A stretch of 59,696 nt of DNA from a bacterium (lineage in GTDB: Bacteria; Patescibacteriota; Minisyncoccia; Minisyncoccales; GWA2-38-27). How positions within the stretch are numbered: the first letter of the stretch is position 1; the number at the start of each line of letters is the position of its first letter. Of the stretch, positions 24,446 through 33,674 are shown piece after piece. The position numbers and the translations under genes are program-made. The stretch covers positions 1 through 59,696 of the forward strand of contig JAKPCP010000060.1 in NCBI GenBank assembly GCA_029553225.1, given 5' to 3'. The notes beneath the pieces are model-generated. The model had not been told where the DNA came from. It did no database searches and saw nothing but the letters and a program-made list of their open reading frames with translations.

Positions 24446-25822
24446 ATGAACAAAAATTTAAAAGAAAATATTAATAATATAGAAAAACTGCCGCCACAGA
24501 ATATTGAAGCAGAAAAATCTGTTTTAGGCGCTTTAATGATTGATAAAAACGCTATTATTAAAGTAGCGGATTTTTTACAACCAATTGATTTTTATAAAAA
24601 AAACCACCAAGAAATTTATAAAATAATATTAGAGCTTTTTGAAAAAAATGAAGCAATTGATTTATTATCAGTTTCCGCTAGATTAAAAGAAAAAAAACTG
24701 CTTGAAGAGATTGGGGGGAATAGTTATTTAACTGAACTTATAAATTCAGTTCCAACAGCAGCTCATATTTTAAGCCATGCAAGAACAATCCAAAGAAAAA
24801 GAATTTTAAGAAACTTAATTGAAGCTGGGCAAGAAATTAATTTAATGGGTTATAATGAAGAAGAAGATGTTGATCTTTTATTAGATAAAGCTGAACAAAA
24901 AATATTTAGCATTGCTCAAAAGAGTTTAACCCAAAATTTTATCCCAATTAAAGATACACTAGAAGAGGCTTTTGAAAGAATTGATAAGTTATCAAAACAC
25001 CAAGGCGGAATTAGAGGAATTCCTACAGGATTCAAAGATTTAGATAATGTTTTAGCCGGATTTCAAAAATCAGATTTAATAATTTTGGCCTCAAGACCAT
25101 CAATGGGAAAATCAAGCTTAGCTTTAAATATTGCGGCAAATATAGCAATAAATGAAAATTTAGCAGTGGGAATATTTAGTTTAGAAATGTCAAAAGATCA
25201 AATTGTTGATAGATTAATATCATCTTTATCAAATGTTGATTTATGGAAGTTAAGAACCGGACGACTTTCAAATGATAGTGAAAATAATGATTTTGAAAGA
25301 ATTCAAAATGCTCTAGGAATTTTATCAAAAGCGCCAATTTTTATAGATGATTCTTCTTCTCCAAATATTTTACAAATGAAAGCAATGGCTCGACGATTAC
25401 AAGCAGAACATGATCTAGGATTAATTGTTGTTGATTATTTACAATTGATGGAACCAAGAAACCCAACACTTGGTGTTGTCCAACAAGTATCAGAAATTTC
25501 CCGCTCCTTAAAAGGAATGGCTAGAGAATTAAATATTCCTGTCCTTGCCCTTTCTCAATTGTCACGAGCAGTGGAACATAGAATTCCTCAAATCCCAAGA
25601 TTAGCAGATTTAAGAGAATCTGGCTCTTTAGAACAAGATGCTGATGTTGTTTTATTTATTTATAGAGAGGATAGATATAGAGAAGACACTGAAAGAAAAA
25701 ATATTGCTGATATTATTATCGCAAAGCACAGAAACGGGCCCGTTGGAAAAGTAGAACTTTATTTTGACGACCAAAGAGCCTGTTTTAGGAACCTAGAAAA
25801 AGAAGAGTATCTTACAGAATAA
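24446..25822 (+). CDS. dnaB: Replicative DNA helicase
   Basis: 458 aa hexameric helicase that unwinds DNA at the fork. The N-terminal helical domain ('PPQNIEAEKSVLGALMID', about 16-33) is followed by the RecA-like ATPase: Walker A 'SRPSMGKSSLA' near 216, Walker B 'LIVVDYLQLM' near 326, and the 'ALSQLSRAVE' and 'DLRESGSLEQDADVV' motifs. No intein. No Shine-Dalgarno precedes the ATG; a promoter ends six bases upstream, which suggests a leaderless mRNA. The recR gene follows 3 bases after the stop, so both are co-transcribed. Confidence 0.97.
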   Translation: MNKNLKENINNIEKLPPQNIEAEKSVLGALMIDKNAIIKVADFLQPIDFYKKNHQEIYKIILELFEKNEAIDLLSVSARLKEKKLLEEIGGNSYLTELINSVPTAAHILSHARTIQRKRILRNLIEAGQEINLMGYNEEEDVDLLLDKAEQKIFSIAQKSLTQNFIPIKDTLEEAFERIDKLSKHQGGIRGIPTGFKDLDNVLAGFQKSDLIILASRPSMGKSSLALNIAANIAINENLAVGIFSLEMSKDQIVDRLISSLSNVDLWKLRTGRLSNDSENNDFERIQNALGILSKAPIFIDDSSSPNILQMKAMARRLQAEHDLGLIVVDYLQLMEPRNPTLGVVQQVSEISRSLKGMARELNIPVLALSQLSRAVEHRIPQIPRLADLRESGSLEQDADVVLFIYREDRYREDTERKNIADIIIAKHRNGPVGKVELYFDDQRACFRNLEKEEYLTE

Positions 25823-25825
25823 AAT

Positions 25826-26446
25826 ATGTATTCTCCGTTAATTCAAAAAATAATTAACTTATTTTCAAAATTTCCGAGTATAGGACCAAAAACCGCTGCC
25901 CGTTTTGTTTTTTATTTAACAAAAATGCCTAAAGAAGATTTTGATGATTTAATTAATTCTTTAATAGAGTTAAAAGAAAAAATAAAATTATGTCCGTTTT
26001 GTTTTAATTTTTTTGAAGGAGAGAATGAACTTTGCGAAATTTGTTCTTCTCCTTTACGGGATAAAAAAACTTTATGCATTGTAGAAAAAGAAACCGATCT
26101 TCAATCAATTGAAAATACAACAAAATATAATGGGTTGTATTTTGTTTTAGGCGGAACCCTTTCTAATTTAAGAAAAAAAGATATTGAAAAATTAAGAATT
26201 CAAGAACTTACAGATAGAATAAAAGAACCACAAAAATTTAATATTTCAACTAATGGATTTGAAGAAATTATTTTAGCAATAAATCCCACACCCGAGGGAG
26301 AAGCAACGATTTTATATCTTGAAAGATTATTAAAACCCTTAAATATAAAAATCAGCAAACTTGCTAAGGGTTTGCCGATTGGCGGAGAATTAGAATACGC
26401 AGATATAGAAACTTTATCCTCTGCTTTAGAGAATAGAAAAGAGTAA
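25826..26446 (+). CDS. recR: Recombination mediator RecR
   Basis: 206 aa, normal length. Acts with RecF/RecO to load RecA at gaps. It shows the N-terminal helix-hairpin-helix ('FPSIGPKTAARFVFYL'), a four-cysteine zinc finger ('CPFCFNFFEGENELCEICSS', about 53-72), the Toprim region starting 'TLCIVEKETDLQSIE', and the C-terminal Walker B-like stretch. Directly behind dnaB with a 3-base gap; converges on rplU with no visible terminator between them. Confidence 0.95.
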   Translation: MYSPLIQKIINLFSKFPSIGPKTAARFVFYLTKMPKEDFDDLINSLIELKEKIKLCPFCFNFFEGENELCEICSSPLRDKKTLCIVEKETDLQSIENTTKYNGLYFVLGGTLSNLRKKDIEKLRIQELTDRIKEPQKFNISTNGFEEIILAINPTPEGEATILYLERLLKPLNIKISKLAKGLPIGGELEYADIETLSSALENRKE

Positions 26447-26453
26447 TATTTTT

Positions 26454-26771
26454 TTATTTACTATATTCTATATTTTTAATCTCTATTTCAGTAAATGGCT
26501 GCCTATGTCCCTTTTTCTTTCTATACCTTGTTTTTGATTTATATTTTAAAATAGTTATTTTCTTATTTCTTCCTTGTTTTAAAATTTTTCCAATTACTTT
26601 TGCTCCTTTAACCAAAGGTTTTCCGATTTCTATATTATTATCTTTTTCTAATAATAAAACGTCGGAAAATGTTACTTCATCTCCTTCTTTTCCTTTTATT
26701 TTTTCAATTTTTATTTTTTGATTTGGCGAAACTAAATATTGTTTTCCGCCAGTTTTAATTACCGCTAACAT
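26454..26771 (-). CDS. rplU: 50S ribosomal protein L21
   Basis: 105 aa, typical length. Starts 'MLAVIKTGGKQYLV', the L21 signature, and ends with 'YRKKKGHRQPFTEIEI', the conserved basic rRNA-binding loop. rpmA (L27), which usually follows rplU, is not next to it here. It converges with recR and lies downstream of rmuC. Confidence 0.97.
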   Translation of the reverse strand: MLAVIKTGGKQYLVSPNQKIKIEKIKGKEGDEVTFSDVLLLEKDNNIEIGKPLVKGAKVIGKILKQGRNKKITILKYKSKTRYRKKKGHRQPFTEIEIKNIEYSK

Positions 26772-26829
26772 ATTTTATCTGTTTCAAAATAAAAATTTAT
26801 AATTTTAAATAATATCAAACAAATATTTC

Positions 26830-27843
26830 TTAGTCAAGTTGAGGCTTTTCAATTTCTTCAATTTCAATTCTTTCATCATCCTGTTTTTTTGTTAATTTCA
26901 CAACATCTTTGTCTATTTTCTTTAATTCCCTACTTGCGCTATTAAAACTTGAAACCGTTTCTGATAAATGATTTCCTAATTTTCTCATCCATTCAGAATA
27001 AACAAATAAATGTTTTCCTAATTTTTCAACACCTTTTATAATTTCTTGCGTTTGTTCAGAAATTTTTTGATTTCTCAATCCTTGAAGCACAGTTTGTAAA
27101 TAAGCTAAAAAAGAAGTTGGAGAAACAATAATAACTTTTTTCTTGTTTGCGTAATAAATTAAATTATCCGTCTCATTAGTAATTTCACCAACTTTATTAA
27201 TTAATAAATCATAATAAACAGCCTCAGAAGGAATAAACATAAAAGCGAAATCCATTGTTTTTTCTTCTGGTCTTATATATTTCGAAGTTTCTTCAATTCT
27301 TATTTTTAAATCCTTTATAAAAGCGCTTTCATATCTTTTTTTCTCTTCTGGGTCATTAGTTTCAATCATTCTATTATAATTTTCTAAAGAAAATTTTGAG
27401 TCGATAGGAATAATTTTTTTATCAATAAAAACAACAGCATCAACTTTATCTCCGTTTAAAAAAGTATATTGCATTTGATAAGAACCTGGGGGTAAAACAT
27501 TTTTTAAAACAGTTTCTAAATAATATTCTCCCAAAACTCCTCTTTGTTTAGGATTTTTTAAAATATCTTGTAAGTTTTTTAATTGGTCAGCAAAGTTTAC
27601 AACTTGTTTATTGGTCTCATCTAAACGAACCAACTTTTCTGTTACATCTTTGACGGTATTAATTACTGTTTTATTCGATTCTGTTAGCTTACTATCTAAT
27701 AATTGTCCAATATTATTTAATTGCTGTTGAATCATTAAAAAAGAATCAACTGGTTTCTCTGGCTTTTTTTTAATAAAAAAAATAATAATCCCAATCCCTA
27801 TTATAGTTATAATAATTAAAGTTATTAATAAAAAATTAGTCAT
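26830..27843 (-). CDS. rmuC: DNA recombination protein RmuC
   Basis: 337 aa. An N-terminal membrane anchor (about 3-24) is followed by a coiled coil and then the RmuC nuclease-like domain ('RGVLGEYYLETVLKNVL', 'VDAVVFIDKKIIPIDSKFSLENY', 'FAFMFIPSEAVYYDLL'). The D...D-S-K pattern fits the PD-(D/E)XK fold. RmuC limits inversions and rearrangements and is thought to trim DNA structures. Somewhat shorter than the enterobacterial protein. Sits downstream of a cation antiporter gene on the same strand. Confidence 0.92.
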   Translation of the reverse strand: MTNFLLITLIIITIIGIGIIIFFIKKKPEKPVDSFLMIQQQLNNIGQLLDSKLTESNKTVINTVKDVTEKLVRLDETNKQVVNFADQLKNLQDILKNPKQRGVLGEYYLETVLKNVLPPGSYQMQYTFLNGDKVDAVVFIDKKIIPIDSKFSLENYNRMIETNDPEEKKRYESAFIKDLKIRIEETSKYIRPEEKTMDFAFMFIPSEAVYYDLLINKVGEITNETDNLIYYANKKKVIIVSPTSFLAYLQTVLQGLRNQKISEQTQEIIKGVEKLGKHLFVYSEWMRKLGNHLSETVSSFNSASRELKKIDKDVVKLTKKQDDERIEIEEIEKPQLD

Positions 27844-27885
27844 TAGAAAATTAATTTTTGTTATTATTTATTATTTAAAATATCA

Positions 27886-28851
27886 TTATTTAGTTAAAAT
27901 TTCAATTAAAATAAAAATAATAAAAATTAATAATAAAACTATTGATTCTTGTTTTGTGATTTTATGGTGAGTTTTAATAAATAAAAAGAAAAAAATAGCA
28001 GCAATAATTAAAAATAAACGAGCAATAATAATAGAAGAAAAATTTAAAATTTCTATTGGGCAAATTAAAGTAACTATTCCTAAAATTAAAGTAGCAGGAA
28101 AAATAACAGAACCCATTAAATCACCTAAAATCATCCATGTTTCATTTTTTTTAGCCGAAGAAACTGCAAAATAAATTTCAGGCAAACTATTCCCTAACCC
28201 AACAATTAAAATTCCAATTAGAGCTAATGGCATATTAAATTTTTCAGCAAAAAATTTAGATGAAAAAACAATTCCTTGGGCAGAAAAAATAAAAAAAATT
28301 AATCCTAAAATTATTTTACTTATATCTTTAAGAAAAGATTTAAATTCTTTAATTATTGGTTCTTCTAAATCATTATTATAAGTTTTTGTAAATCTTTCTT
28401 GCTTAGAAAAAAGCCAAAAAACATAAAAAAGAAAAAAACAAATTAATAAAAATCCATCAGTTCTTGAAAGATTTCCATCTAACATTAAAAGCAAAGGCAA
28501 AATTGCGGCAATAATAGTAAAAACAGAGCTATTTTGAACCATTCTGCTATCAGTAGAAATTTCTTTATTTTTAGAGAATAAAACCGATAAAGCAACAGCA
28601 AGCGTTAAATTAATTACATTTCCACCCATAATATCGCCTAAAGAAAGCTGAGGAATTTTATGTAAAGCTGAAGTTATACCGACAAATAAATTTGGCAAAG
28701 AAGAAGCAAAAGCCATAATAAAAAAAGCAATGACAAACTCTCGCCAACCTAAAAACTTAGCTATCTCGTTTAACCCTTTAATAACTAATTCGCTTGAAAT
28801 ATATAAAATAATTAGAGAAATAAAAAAAATTAAAATATAAATAAAAATCAT
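27886..28851 (-). CDS. Sodium/calcium antiporter (CaCA family)
   Basis: 321 aa with about ten transmembrane helices. The two inverted alpha-repeats carry the ion-binding signatures: 'ASSLPNLFVGITSALH' then 'LGDIMGGNVINLTLAV' in the N-half, and 'GLGNSLPEIYFAVSSA' then 'LGDLMGSVIFPATLIL' in the C-half. It should exchange calcium (or another cation) for sodium or protons across the membrane. Lies between rmuC and an amino acid permease on the same strand. Confidence 0.9.
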   Translation of the reverse strand: MIFIYILIFFISLIILYISSELVIKGLNEIAKFLGWREFVIAFFIMAFASSLPNLFVGITSALHKIPQLSLGDIMGGNVINLTLAVALSVLFSKNKEISTDSRMVQNSSVFTIIAAILPLLLMLDGNLSRTDGFLLICFFLFYVFWLFSKQERFTKTYNNDLEEPIIKEFKSFLKDISKIILGLIFFIFSAQGIVFSSKFFAEKFNMPLALIGILIVGLGNSLPEIYFAVSSAKKNETWMILGDLMGSVIFPATLILGIVTLICPIEILNFSSIIIARLFLIIAAIFFFLFIKTHHKITKQESIVLLLIFIIFILIEILTK

Positions 28852-28874
28852 AATTTAAAATCAATCTATCTTTA

Positions 28875-29990
28875 TTATTTTACAAAATACACTATCTCAT
28901 AAATTATCCCTAAAATAAAAATTAAAGATAAAGGATAAATTATCTTTTTTTGAGGATTAATTTTTTTATACATTAATAAAATTAAAATTCCATCAATACC
29001 ACACATAACCCCCCCAACAAAAGAAATAACCGGAATAAATTGATTTACTCCTATTAAAAATAAAAATAGAGGAATAAAACACGTAATGAACCAAGATAAT
29101 TTTTTATTTAGTTTTAAATCATAATGAAAAATCTTTTTTAAAGTTAAGCCCATAGTAATAAAAGAAGTAAAAGTAGTGATTAAACCAAAAAGATAGCCTA
29201 AAACCGCTATTCTATAACCCAAAAAATCAACAAGGCCAGTTAAAGCTGTTTCAGTTGTATTTTCTCCACAAATACCTAAAATTAAAAAAATAAAAAAAAG
29301 ATAAATAATTATTGGGATTAAAATTGAAATAAAAATTATTTTTGTTAAAAGATTTTTTTTATCTTTTAAATTTTCTTCAATTTCAGGAATTAAACTTATT
29401 CCGGATAAAGAAAAAATAATAGCACCATAAGGAAGAAAAAAATTTTTAAGATTTAAAGAGTTGTGAAGAAATAAATTTCCAATATTAATAAAATCTTTCC
29501 CTGCCCAAAAAATTAAAACTAAAATCACAGAAAATAGAATTAATCCTAAAAATTCTATTTTTTGAATTGCTTTAATTCCTAAAAAAATAAATAAAGCACC
29601 AATAAAAAAATAAATAAAAGTATAAATTAAATTATCACCCCCAAAAATCGGAGATAATAATTGAGTTAAAAATTCTCCACCGACAATTAAATAAGCCAAA
29701 AGTGCACCAAAAGTTCCGATAATGGAAGAAATAAAAGCAATTTTTTCTCCCCAATCTCCTAAATAATATTTAGCAAAACCTGGATATCTTTTAAAATCCG
29801 GAGTTTTTATAGCAACTTCTCCAAAATATTTATGAACTAAATAAATTAAAGCGCCTAAAACAATAAAATAAAAAAGCATCACCCAAAACCCAACTTTTAA
29901 AGCAATATATGGTAAAGAAAAAAGTCCGACACCTATAATAGTTCCGGAAAAAGTAGCGACATTTAAAATTAATAATTTTCTATCTGACAT
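28875..29990 (-). CDS. Aromatic/neutral amino acid permease (APC superfamily)
   Basis: About 371 aa with around ten or eleven transmembrane helices. The first helix carries 'ATFSGTIIGVGLFSLPYIAL', the broken-helix Gly-rich substrate site of the hydroxy/aromatic amino acid permease-like branch. Probably imports amino acids, which fits an organism with poor biosynthesis. An in-frame ATG at 30026 would lie inside the tRNA-Glu gene, so I take the ATG at 29990 ('MSDRKLLILN') as the start. Confidence 0.83.
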   Translation of the reverse strand: MSDRKLLILNVATFSGTIIGVGLFSLPYIALKVGFWVMLFYFIVLGALIYLVHKYFGEVAIKTPDFKRYPGFAKYYLGDWGEKIAFISSIIGTFGALLAYLIVGGEFLTQLLSPIFGGDNLIYTFIYFFIGALFIFLGIKAIQKIEFLGLILFSVILVLIFWAGKDFINIGNLFLHNSLNLKNFFLPYGAIIFSLSGISLIPEIEENLKDKKNLLTKIIFISILIPIIIYLFFIFLILGICGENTTETALTGLVDFLGYRIAVLGYLFGLITTFTSFITMGLTLKKIFHYDLKLNKKLSWFITCFIPLFLFLIGVNQFIPVISFVGGVMCGIDGILILLMYKKINPQKKIIYPLSLIFILGIIYEIVYFVK

Positions 29991-30017
29991 TTTTATTTTA
30001 TTTGTTAAAAACCTATG

Positions 30018-30090
30018 TGGCCCCAACGGGATTTGAACCCGTGTTTTAGCGTTGAGAACGCTACGTCCTAAGCCTCTAGACGATAGGGCC
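30018..30090 (-). tRNA. tRNA-Glu (anticodon CTC)
   Basis: Complement: acceptor GGCCCTA (30084-30090) pairs with TGGGGCC (30019-30025) with one G-U; D-arm 'CGTCTAGAGGCTTAGGACG' is typical of tRNA-Glu; anticodon stem TAGCG/CGCTA with loop TTCTCAA gives CTC; T-loop TTCAAAT. Discriminator A; CCA is not encoded. It is the only Glu tRNA here and decodes GAG; a TTC isoacceptor must exist elsewhere. Confidence 0.93.
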
Positions 30091-30116
30091 TAATTATTAA
30101 AAGAGTATCATAAAAA

Positions 30117-30767
30117 TTATTTGAAAACAATCTCTTTTAAAAACTGAGATGCTTCAACTAAATTCACTTTCTTAATAGTTAAAAAAGCAATAGATAATAA
30201 AATATCATATAAATCTTTTTCTGTTATAATTCCTTTTATCCAAAAAGGAATTATATCTCCTTTATAATTTATTTTAAAATTAATTCCATTATTCTCTTTA
30301 TTTATATCTGTAATTCTAAAATCAGATTCTTCGTTTTCTCCACAAGTTAAAATAAAAGCATTTGTTTTGCTTTTAATTTTTTTGATTAATTTTTCATCAT
30401 AATTTAATATTAAAATTCCTTCTTTTTTTAAAACTTCTGAAATATTAAAAATCTTTTCTAAAATTTCTTTATATTCTTCGTCAAATAAATCTTTCCCATA
30501 ATAATTTAATAAAACAACTGGGGAAAAATCACTTTTTAATAAAAATTTATAACCTCTATTCTTTTTAAAATCATTAAAATTAATATTTAAAATTAGTTTC
30601 TCGTTTTTATGTATAAAAAGAGGAAAAGAATTATCAATAATTTTTCTTACCTTATTATTCTCTTTAAAAAACCTTAAAATAATATCTGAAGATAGGAAAG
30701 AATCGCTTATTATAAAAATAAAATTAGGTTTTTTTATTAAATAAATTATTTTTTTAAAAAAAGACAT
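30117..30767 (-). CDS. Mur ligase central-domain-like protein (P-loop missing)
   Basis: 216 aa. The middle ('VLKKEGILILNYDEKLIKKIKSK', about 112-135, then 'FILTCGENEESDFRITDI') resembles the central domain of MurE/MurF-type ligases, where an Asn/Asp strand is followed by a 'G-x-x-x-x-(A/S)D' segment. The usual ATP-binding 'GTxGKTT' and the C-terminal domain are absent, so it cannot be a normal amino acid ligase. It sits immediately after ftsI, exactly where mur genes lie in the dcw cluster, so it may be a shrunken descendant. Whether it is active is unknown. Confidence 0.55.
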   Translation of the reverse strand: MSFFKKIIYLIKKPNFIFIISDSFLSSDIILRFFKENNKVRKIIDNSFPLFIHKNEKLILNINFNDFKKNRGYKFLLKSDFSPVVLLNYYGKDLFDEEYKEILEKIFNISEVLKKEGILILNYDEKLIKKIKSKTNAFILTCGENEESDFRITDINKENNGINFKINYKGDIIPFWIKGIITEKDLYDILLSIAFLTIKKVNLVEASQFLKEIVFK

Positions 30768-30776
30768 AGTTATATT

Positions 30777-32453
30777 TTATTCAACTTCATAATCTGGAGG
30801 AATCTCAAAATAATCAATAATATATTTTGCAAGATCTCTAAAAATAGGAACTGCTGATTGACTTGCGTCTTTTGTTTTTGGATTATCAAGTTTGACCAAA
30901 ACCAAAAATTTTGGATTAAAAGCAGGGGCAAAACCAATAAAACTTTGCCATGTTTTTTCTGAATAGCCACGCATATTAATCCCTAAAGAAGAGTATGGAA
31001 TTTGTGCTGTCCCTGTTTTTCCCGCAATATAATAACCGGGAATTTTTGCATGACCACTATAACTATTTTCAACAACATTTACCATCATTGTTGTAATTTG
31101 AGAAACCGTGTCTAAAGAAATAATTTCATTATCATCTACTTTATTTAATACTTCTTCTGTTTTTCCATTTTTATAAATTTTTTCAGCAATATGCGGTTTT
31201 ACCATTTTCCCATTATTTGCTATTGCTGAAAATGCTTTTACTAATTGAATTGGAGTTATCTCAATACCCTGCCCAAAAGAAGCAGTAGCAAAATTAACTT
31301 CATATCCTTTTTTAAATTCTTTATTTTCTGAATAAATTTCTCCAAAAATATCAATTCCTGTTGGCTTAAAAAATCCGAATTTTTCAACATATTTTAAAAA
31401 GTTTTCATGTCCTAATTTTCTTTCGGCAAAAATAGCACCAGTATTTATTGAATTTTGCAAAACTTCAGTCATTGTTTTTTCTCCCCAAACTTTTTGATTA
31501 TAATTATAAATGGTATATTTTCCGATTTTTACATAACCATTATCAATATATTTAGTTTGAGGAGTGATTTTCCCTTCATTTAAGGCAGCTGCCATTGTAA
31601 TCACTTTGAATAAAGAACCTGGCTCAAATAGTTTTTGAACAGCATCATTTTGAAAAATCTCAAAATCCTTAACCTTTGAATAATTATTTGGGTCAAAATT
31701 AGGAAAATTAGCTAAAGCTAAAATTTTACCAGTAGATGGTTCCATTACAATAATTAACCCTCCTTCAATATCAATATCTTCTTTCGCTTTTTCTAATAAT
31801 TTTTCTGCAATCACCTGAATATTATAATCTAAGGTTAAGTAAATATCTGCCCCTTTTAAATTTTTTAACTCATCGTCGTAAATACTAATACCATATCTCT
31901 CTTTTTTAGGAAAAAAATCTTTACCTCTTAAAATCTCATCATAATATCCTTCAACCCCATACTGACCTTTTCCATTTGCGCCTAAAAAACCTATTGTTCG
32001 AGATGCAATCTCCTTTTGGGGATATTTCCTTAAAATATTATTATCTAAATAAACTCCTTCTAAATTTTTATTTTTAATTTTTGTTTCTTCTTCACTTGTT
32101 AAATTATTTTTTATTATTTCAAAAGAACTTTCTTTATTTAAAGATTCTAAAATTTGATTTTCATCAATATTTAAAATTTCCGAAAGATTTTTTGCTGTTT
32201 CTTCTTTATTTTTTATTTTTACAGGGGAAGCAAAAACATACTTTCCTTTTATATTCGTTGCCAGAGTTTGTCCTGATTTAAAAAAAATTTGCCCCCTTTC
32301 TCCTTTTAAAAATTTAAAATCTTTTTGCTGACCATAAGCTAAAGCTTTATAATAATCATATTTTATGACCTGAAGATAAAATAAGCGACCAATAATAGCC
32401 GCTCCAAATAAAAGAATACATAAAAAAATTATATTTATTCTCCAGTTTTTCAT
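30777..32453 (-). CDS. ftsI: Septum/elongation transpeptidase (class B penicillin-binding protein)
   Basis: 558 aa. One N-terminal membrane anchor ('IIFLCILLFGAAIIGRLFYL'), then the PBP dimerisation domain and the transpeptidase. Active-site motifs are complete: S-x-x-K in 'PGSLFKVITMA' near 280, S-x-N in 'SINTG' near 338, and K-T-G in 'AGKTGTAQIP' near 480. It cross-links peptidoglycan at the division site. It lacks C-terminal PASTA repeats. Its ATG overlaps the ftsL TGA by 4 bases. The catalytic triad indicates that this organism makes cross-linked cell wall. Confidence 0.94.
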   Translation of the reverse strand: MKNWRINIIFLCILLFGAAIIGRLFYLQVIKYDYYKALAYGQQKDFKFLKGERGQIFFKSGQTLATNIKGKYVFASPVKIKNKEETAKNLSEILNIDENQILESLNKESSFEIIKNNLTSEEETKIKNKNLEGVYLDNNILRKYPQKEIASRTIGFLGANGKGQYGVEGYYDEILRGKDFFPKKERYGISIYDDELKNLKGADIYLTLDYNIQVIAEKLLEKAKEDIDIEGGLIIVMEPSTGKILALANFPNFDPNNYSKVKDFEIFQNDAVQKLFEPGSLFKVITMAAALNEGKITPQTKYIDNGYVKIGKYTIYNYNQKVWGEKTMTEVLQNSINTGAIFAERKLGHENFLKYVEKFGFFKPTGIDIFGEIYSENKEFKKGYEVNFATASFGQGIEITPIQLVKAFSAIANNGKMVKPHIAEKIYKNGKTEEVLNKVDDNEIISLDTVSQITTMMVNVVENSYSGHAKIPGYYIAGKTGTAQIPYSSLGINMRGYSEKTWQSFIGFAPAFNPKFLVLVKLDNPKTKDASQSAVPIFRDLAKYIIDYFEIPPDYEVE

Positions 32454-32776
32454 TTTTCTTTTACAACAACCTGATTTCCTAAAACCTGAATATAACTTGT
32501 ATTTTTAACTTCTTCAAAATTAAGAGTTGCTAATAAATTTTCTATATTGTCTAAAGAACTCTTTTCTAAAAACGCAATACTTAAAGCTCTATTTTGTTCT
32601 GATAATTCATTTAAAGCTTTTTCGTATTTTTCTAACGAATATCTTTCTGAAATTTCTCTGTTTATTTGAAAAACATAAAAAATTGAAAGAGAAGCTATTA
32701 AAAGAAAAACAAATGACCAAAAGATTCTTCCCCTTAATAAGTAAATTTTTTTAAAAGAATTAGAGTTTTTTCTCAT
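32450..32776 (-). CDS. ftsL: FtsL-like cell division protein
   Basis: 108 aa with one transmembrane helix (about 17-34) and a following short coiled coil ('REISERYSLEKYEKALNELSEQ'). Sequence conservation in FtsL is very low, so the call rests on size, topology and its place between rsmH and ftsI. It would form the FtsBLQ-type complex that activates septal synthesis. Ends in TGA overlapping the ftsI start. Confidence 0.72.
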   Translation of the reverse strand: MRKNSNSFKKIYLLRGRIFWSFVFLLIASLSIFYVFQINREISERYSLEKYEKALNELSEQNRALSIAFLEKSSLDNIENLLATLNFEEVKNTSYIQVLGNQVVVKEK

Positions 32777-32796
32777 ATTTTTATTTTATTTAATTT

Positions 32797-33672
32797 TTAA
32801 ATTTTTATTGCCGCTCTTAATTTTGCGCTTCGTGACCTTTTATTTCTTTTTATTTCTTCTCTTTGCGCTGTAATTGGCTTATTTGTTAAAATTTTTAATA
32901 TTTTTTTTCTCTCATTTTCTTTTAAAAAATTTTTGACTATCCTATCTTCTAACGAATGAAAAGAAATTATTACCAACCTTCCATTCTTTTCTAATACGTC
33001 AATTGTTTCTGGCAAAACTTTTGATAAATTATTTAATTCATCATTTACTGCTATTCTTAATGCTTGAAAAGTTTTTGTTGCAAAATGAATCTTTCTATAC
33101 TGGTATTCTTTTGGCACTGCCTTCTTTATAATATTTATTAAATCAAATGTTGTTTTAATAGGCTTCCTTTTTCTTTCGTTTATAATTTCTTTAGCAATTC
33201 TTTTTGAAAATTTTTCTTCCCCATATTCTTTTAAAATTTTTTCAATTTCTTCCTCTTTAAAATTATTTATTATTTTTTCCGCAGTTAATTTATTATTCTT
33301 ATCATATCTCATATCAAGTGTCTCATTTTTTAAAAAGGAAAATCCTCTCTTAGATTCTTCTAAATGCCAGCTTGACATTCCTAAGTCAAATAAAATTCCA
33401 TTTACAGGTTTAAAATTATATTTTAAAATAACTTTTTTTAAATTTATATATGAATCATTAATTAAAACCAATCTTTCAATTCTCTCTTTCTTTAATTTTT
33501 TAAAAATATCATTATCCAACTCAATCCCTAATACTTTCCCGTTTGGTTTATTTCTTTTTAAAATCTCTTTTGTGTGGCCTCCTCCATCAATTGTCGCATC
33601 AATAAAATTTTCATTTTTTTTCGGATTTAAATATTCAATAACCTCTTTTTGAAGTACTGGAATATGAATCAT
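32797..33672 (-). CDS. rsmH: 16S rRNA (cytosine1402-N4)-methyltransferase
   Basis: 291 aa. SAM-dependent methyltransferase that modifies C1402 in the ribosomal P site. Landmarks: 'HIPVLQKEVIEYL' at the start, 'DATIDGGGHT' near 25-34, 'GILFDLGMSSWHLE', 'MRYDKNNKLTAEKIIN', and 'RLVIISFHSLEDRIVK' near 235. The basic C-terminal tail 'NKRSRSAKLRAA' is present. Lies 2 bp after mraZ, in the conserved mraZ-rsmH-ftsL-ftsI order. Confidence 0.96.
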   Translation of the reverse strand: MIHIPVLQKEVIEYLNPKKNENFIDATIDGGGHTKEILKRNKPNGKVLGIELDNDIFKKLKKERIERLVLINDSYINLKKVILKYNFKPVNGILFDLGMSSWHLEESKRGFSFLKNETLDMRYDKNNKLTAEKIINNFKEEEIEKILKEYGEEKFSKRIAKEIINERKRKPIKTTFDLINIIKKAVPKEYQYRKIHFATKTFQALRIAVNDELNNLSKVLPETIDVLEKNGRLVIISFHSLEDRIVKNFLKENERKKILKILTNKPITAQREEIKRNKRSRSAKLRAAIKI

Positions 33673-33674
33673 AT

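Noticed and set aside
29991..30026. Upstream ATG at 30026 for the amino acid permease
   Set aside because: The extra 12 codons overlap the 3' end of tRNA-Glu and are not membrane-protein-like; the ATG at 29990 is the natural start.
30770..30970. Minus-strand frame of 66 codons inside ftsI
   Set aside because: It overlaps the 3' end of ftsI in another frame, has no ribosome binding site and no recognisable motif.
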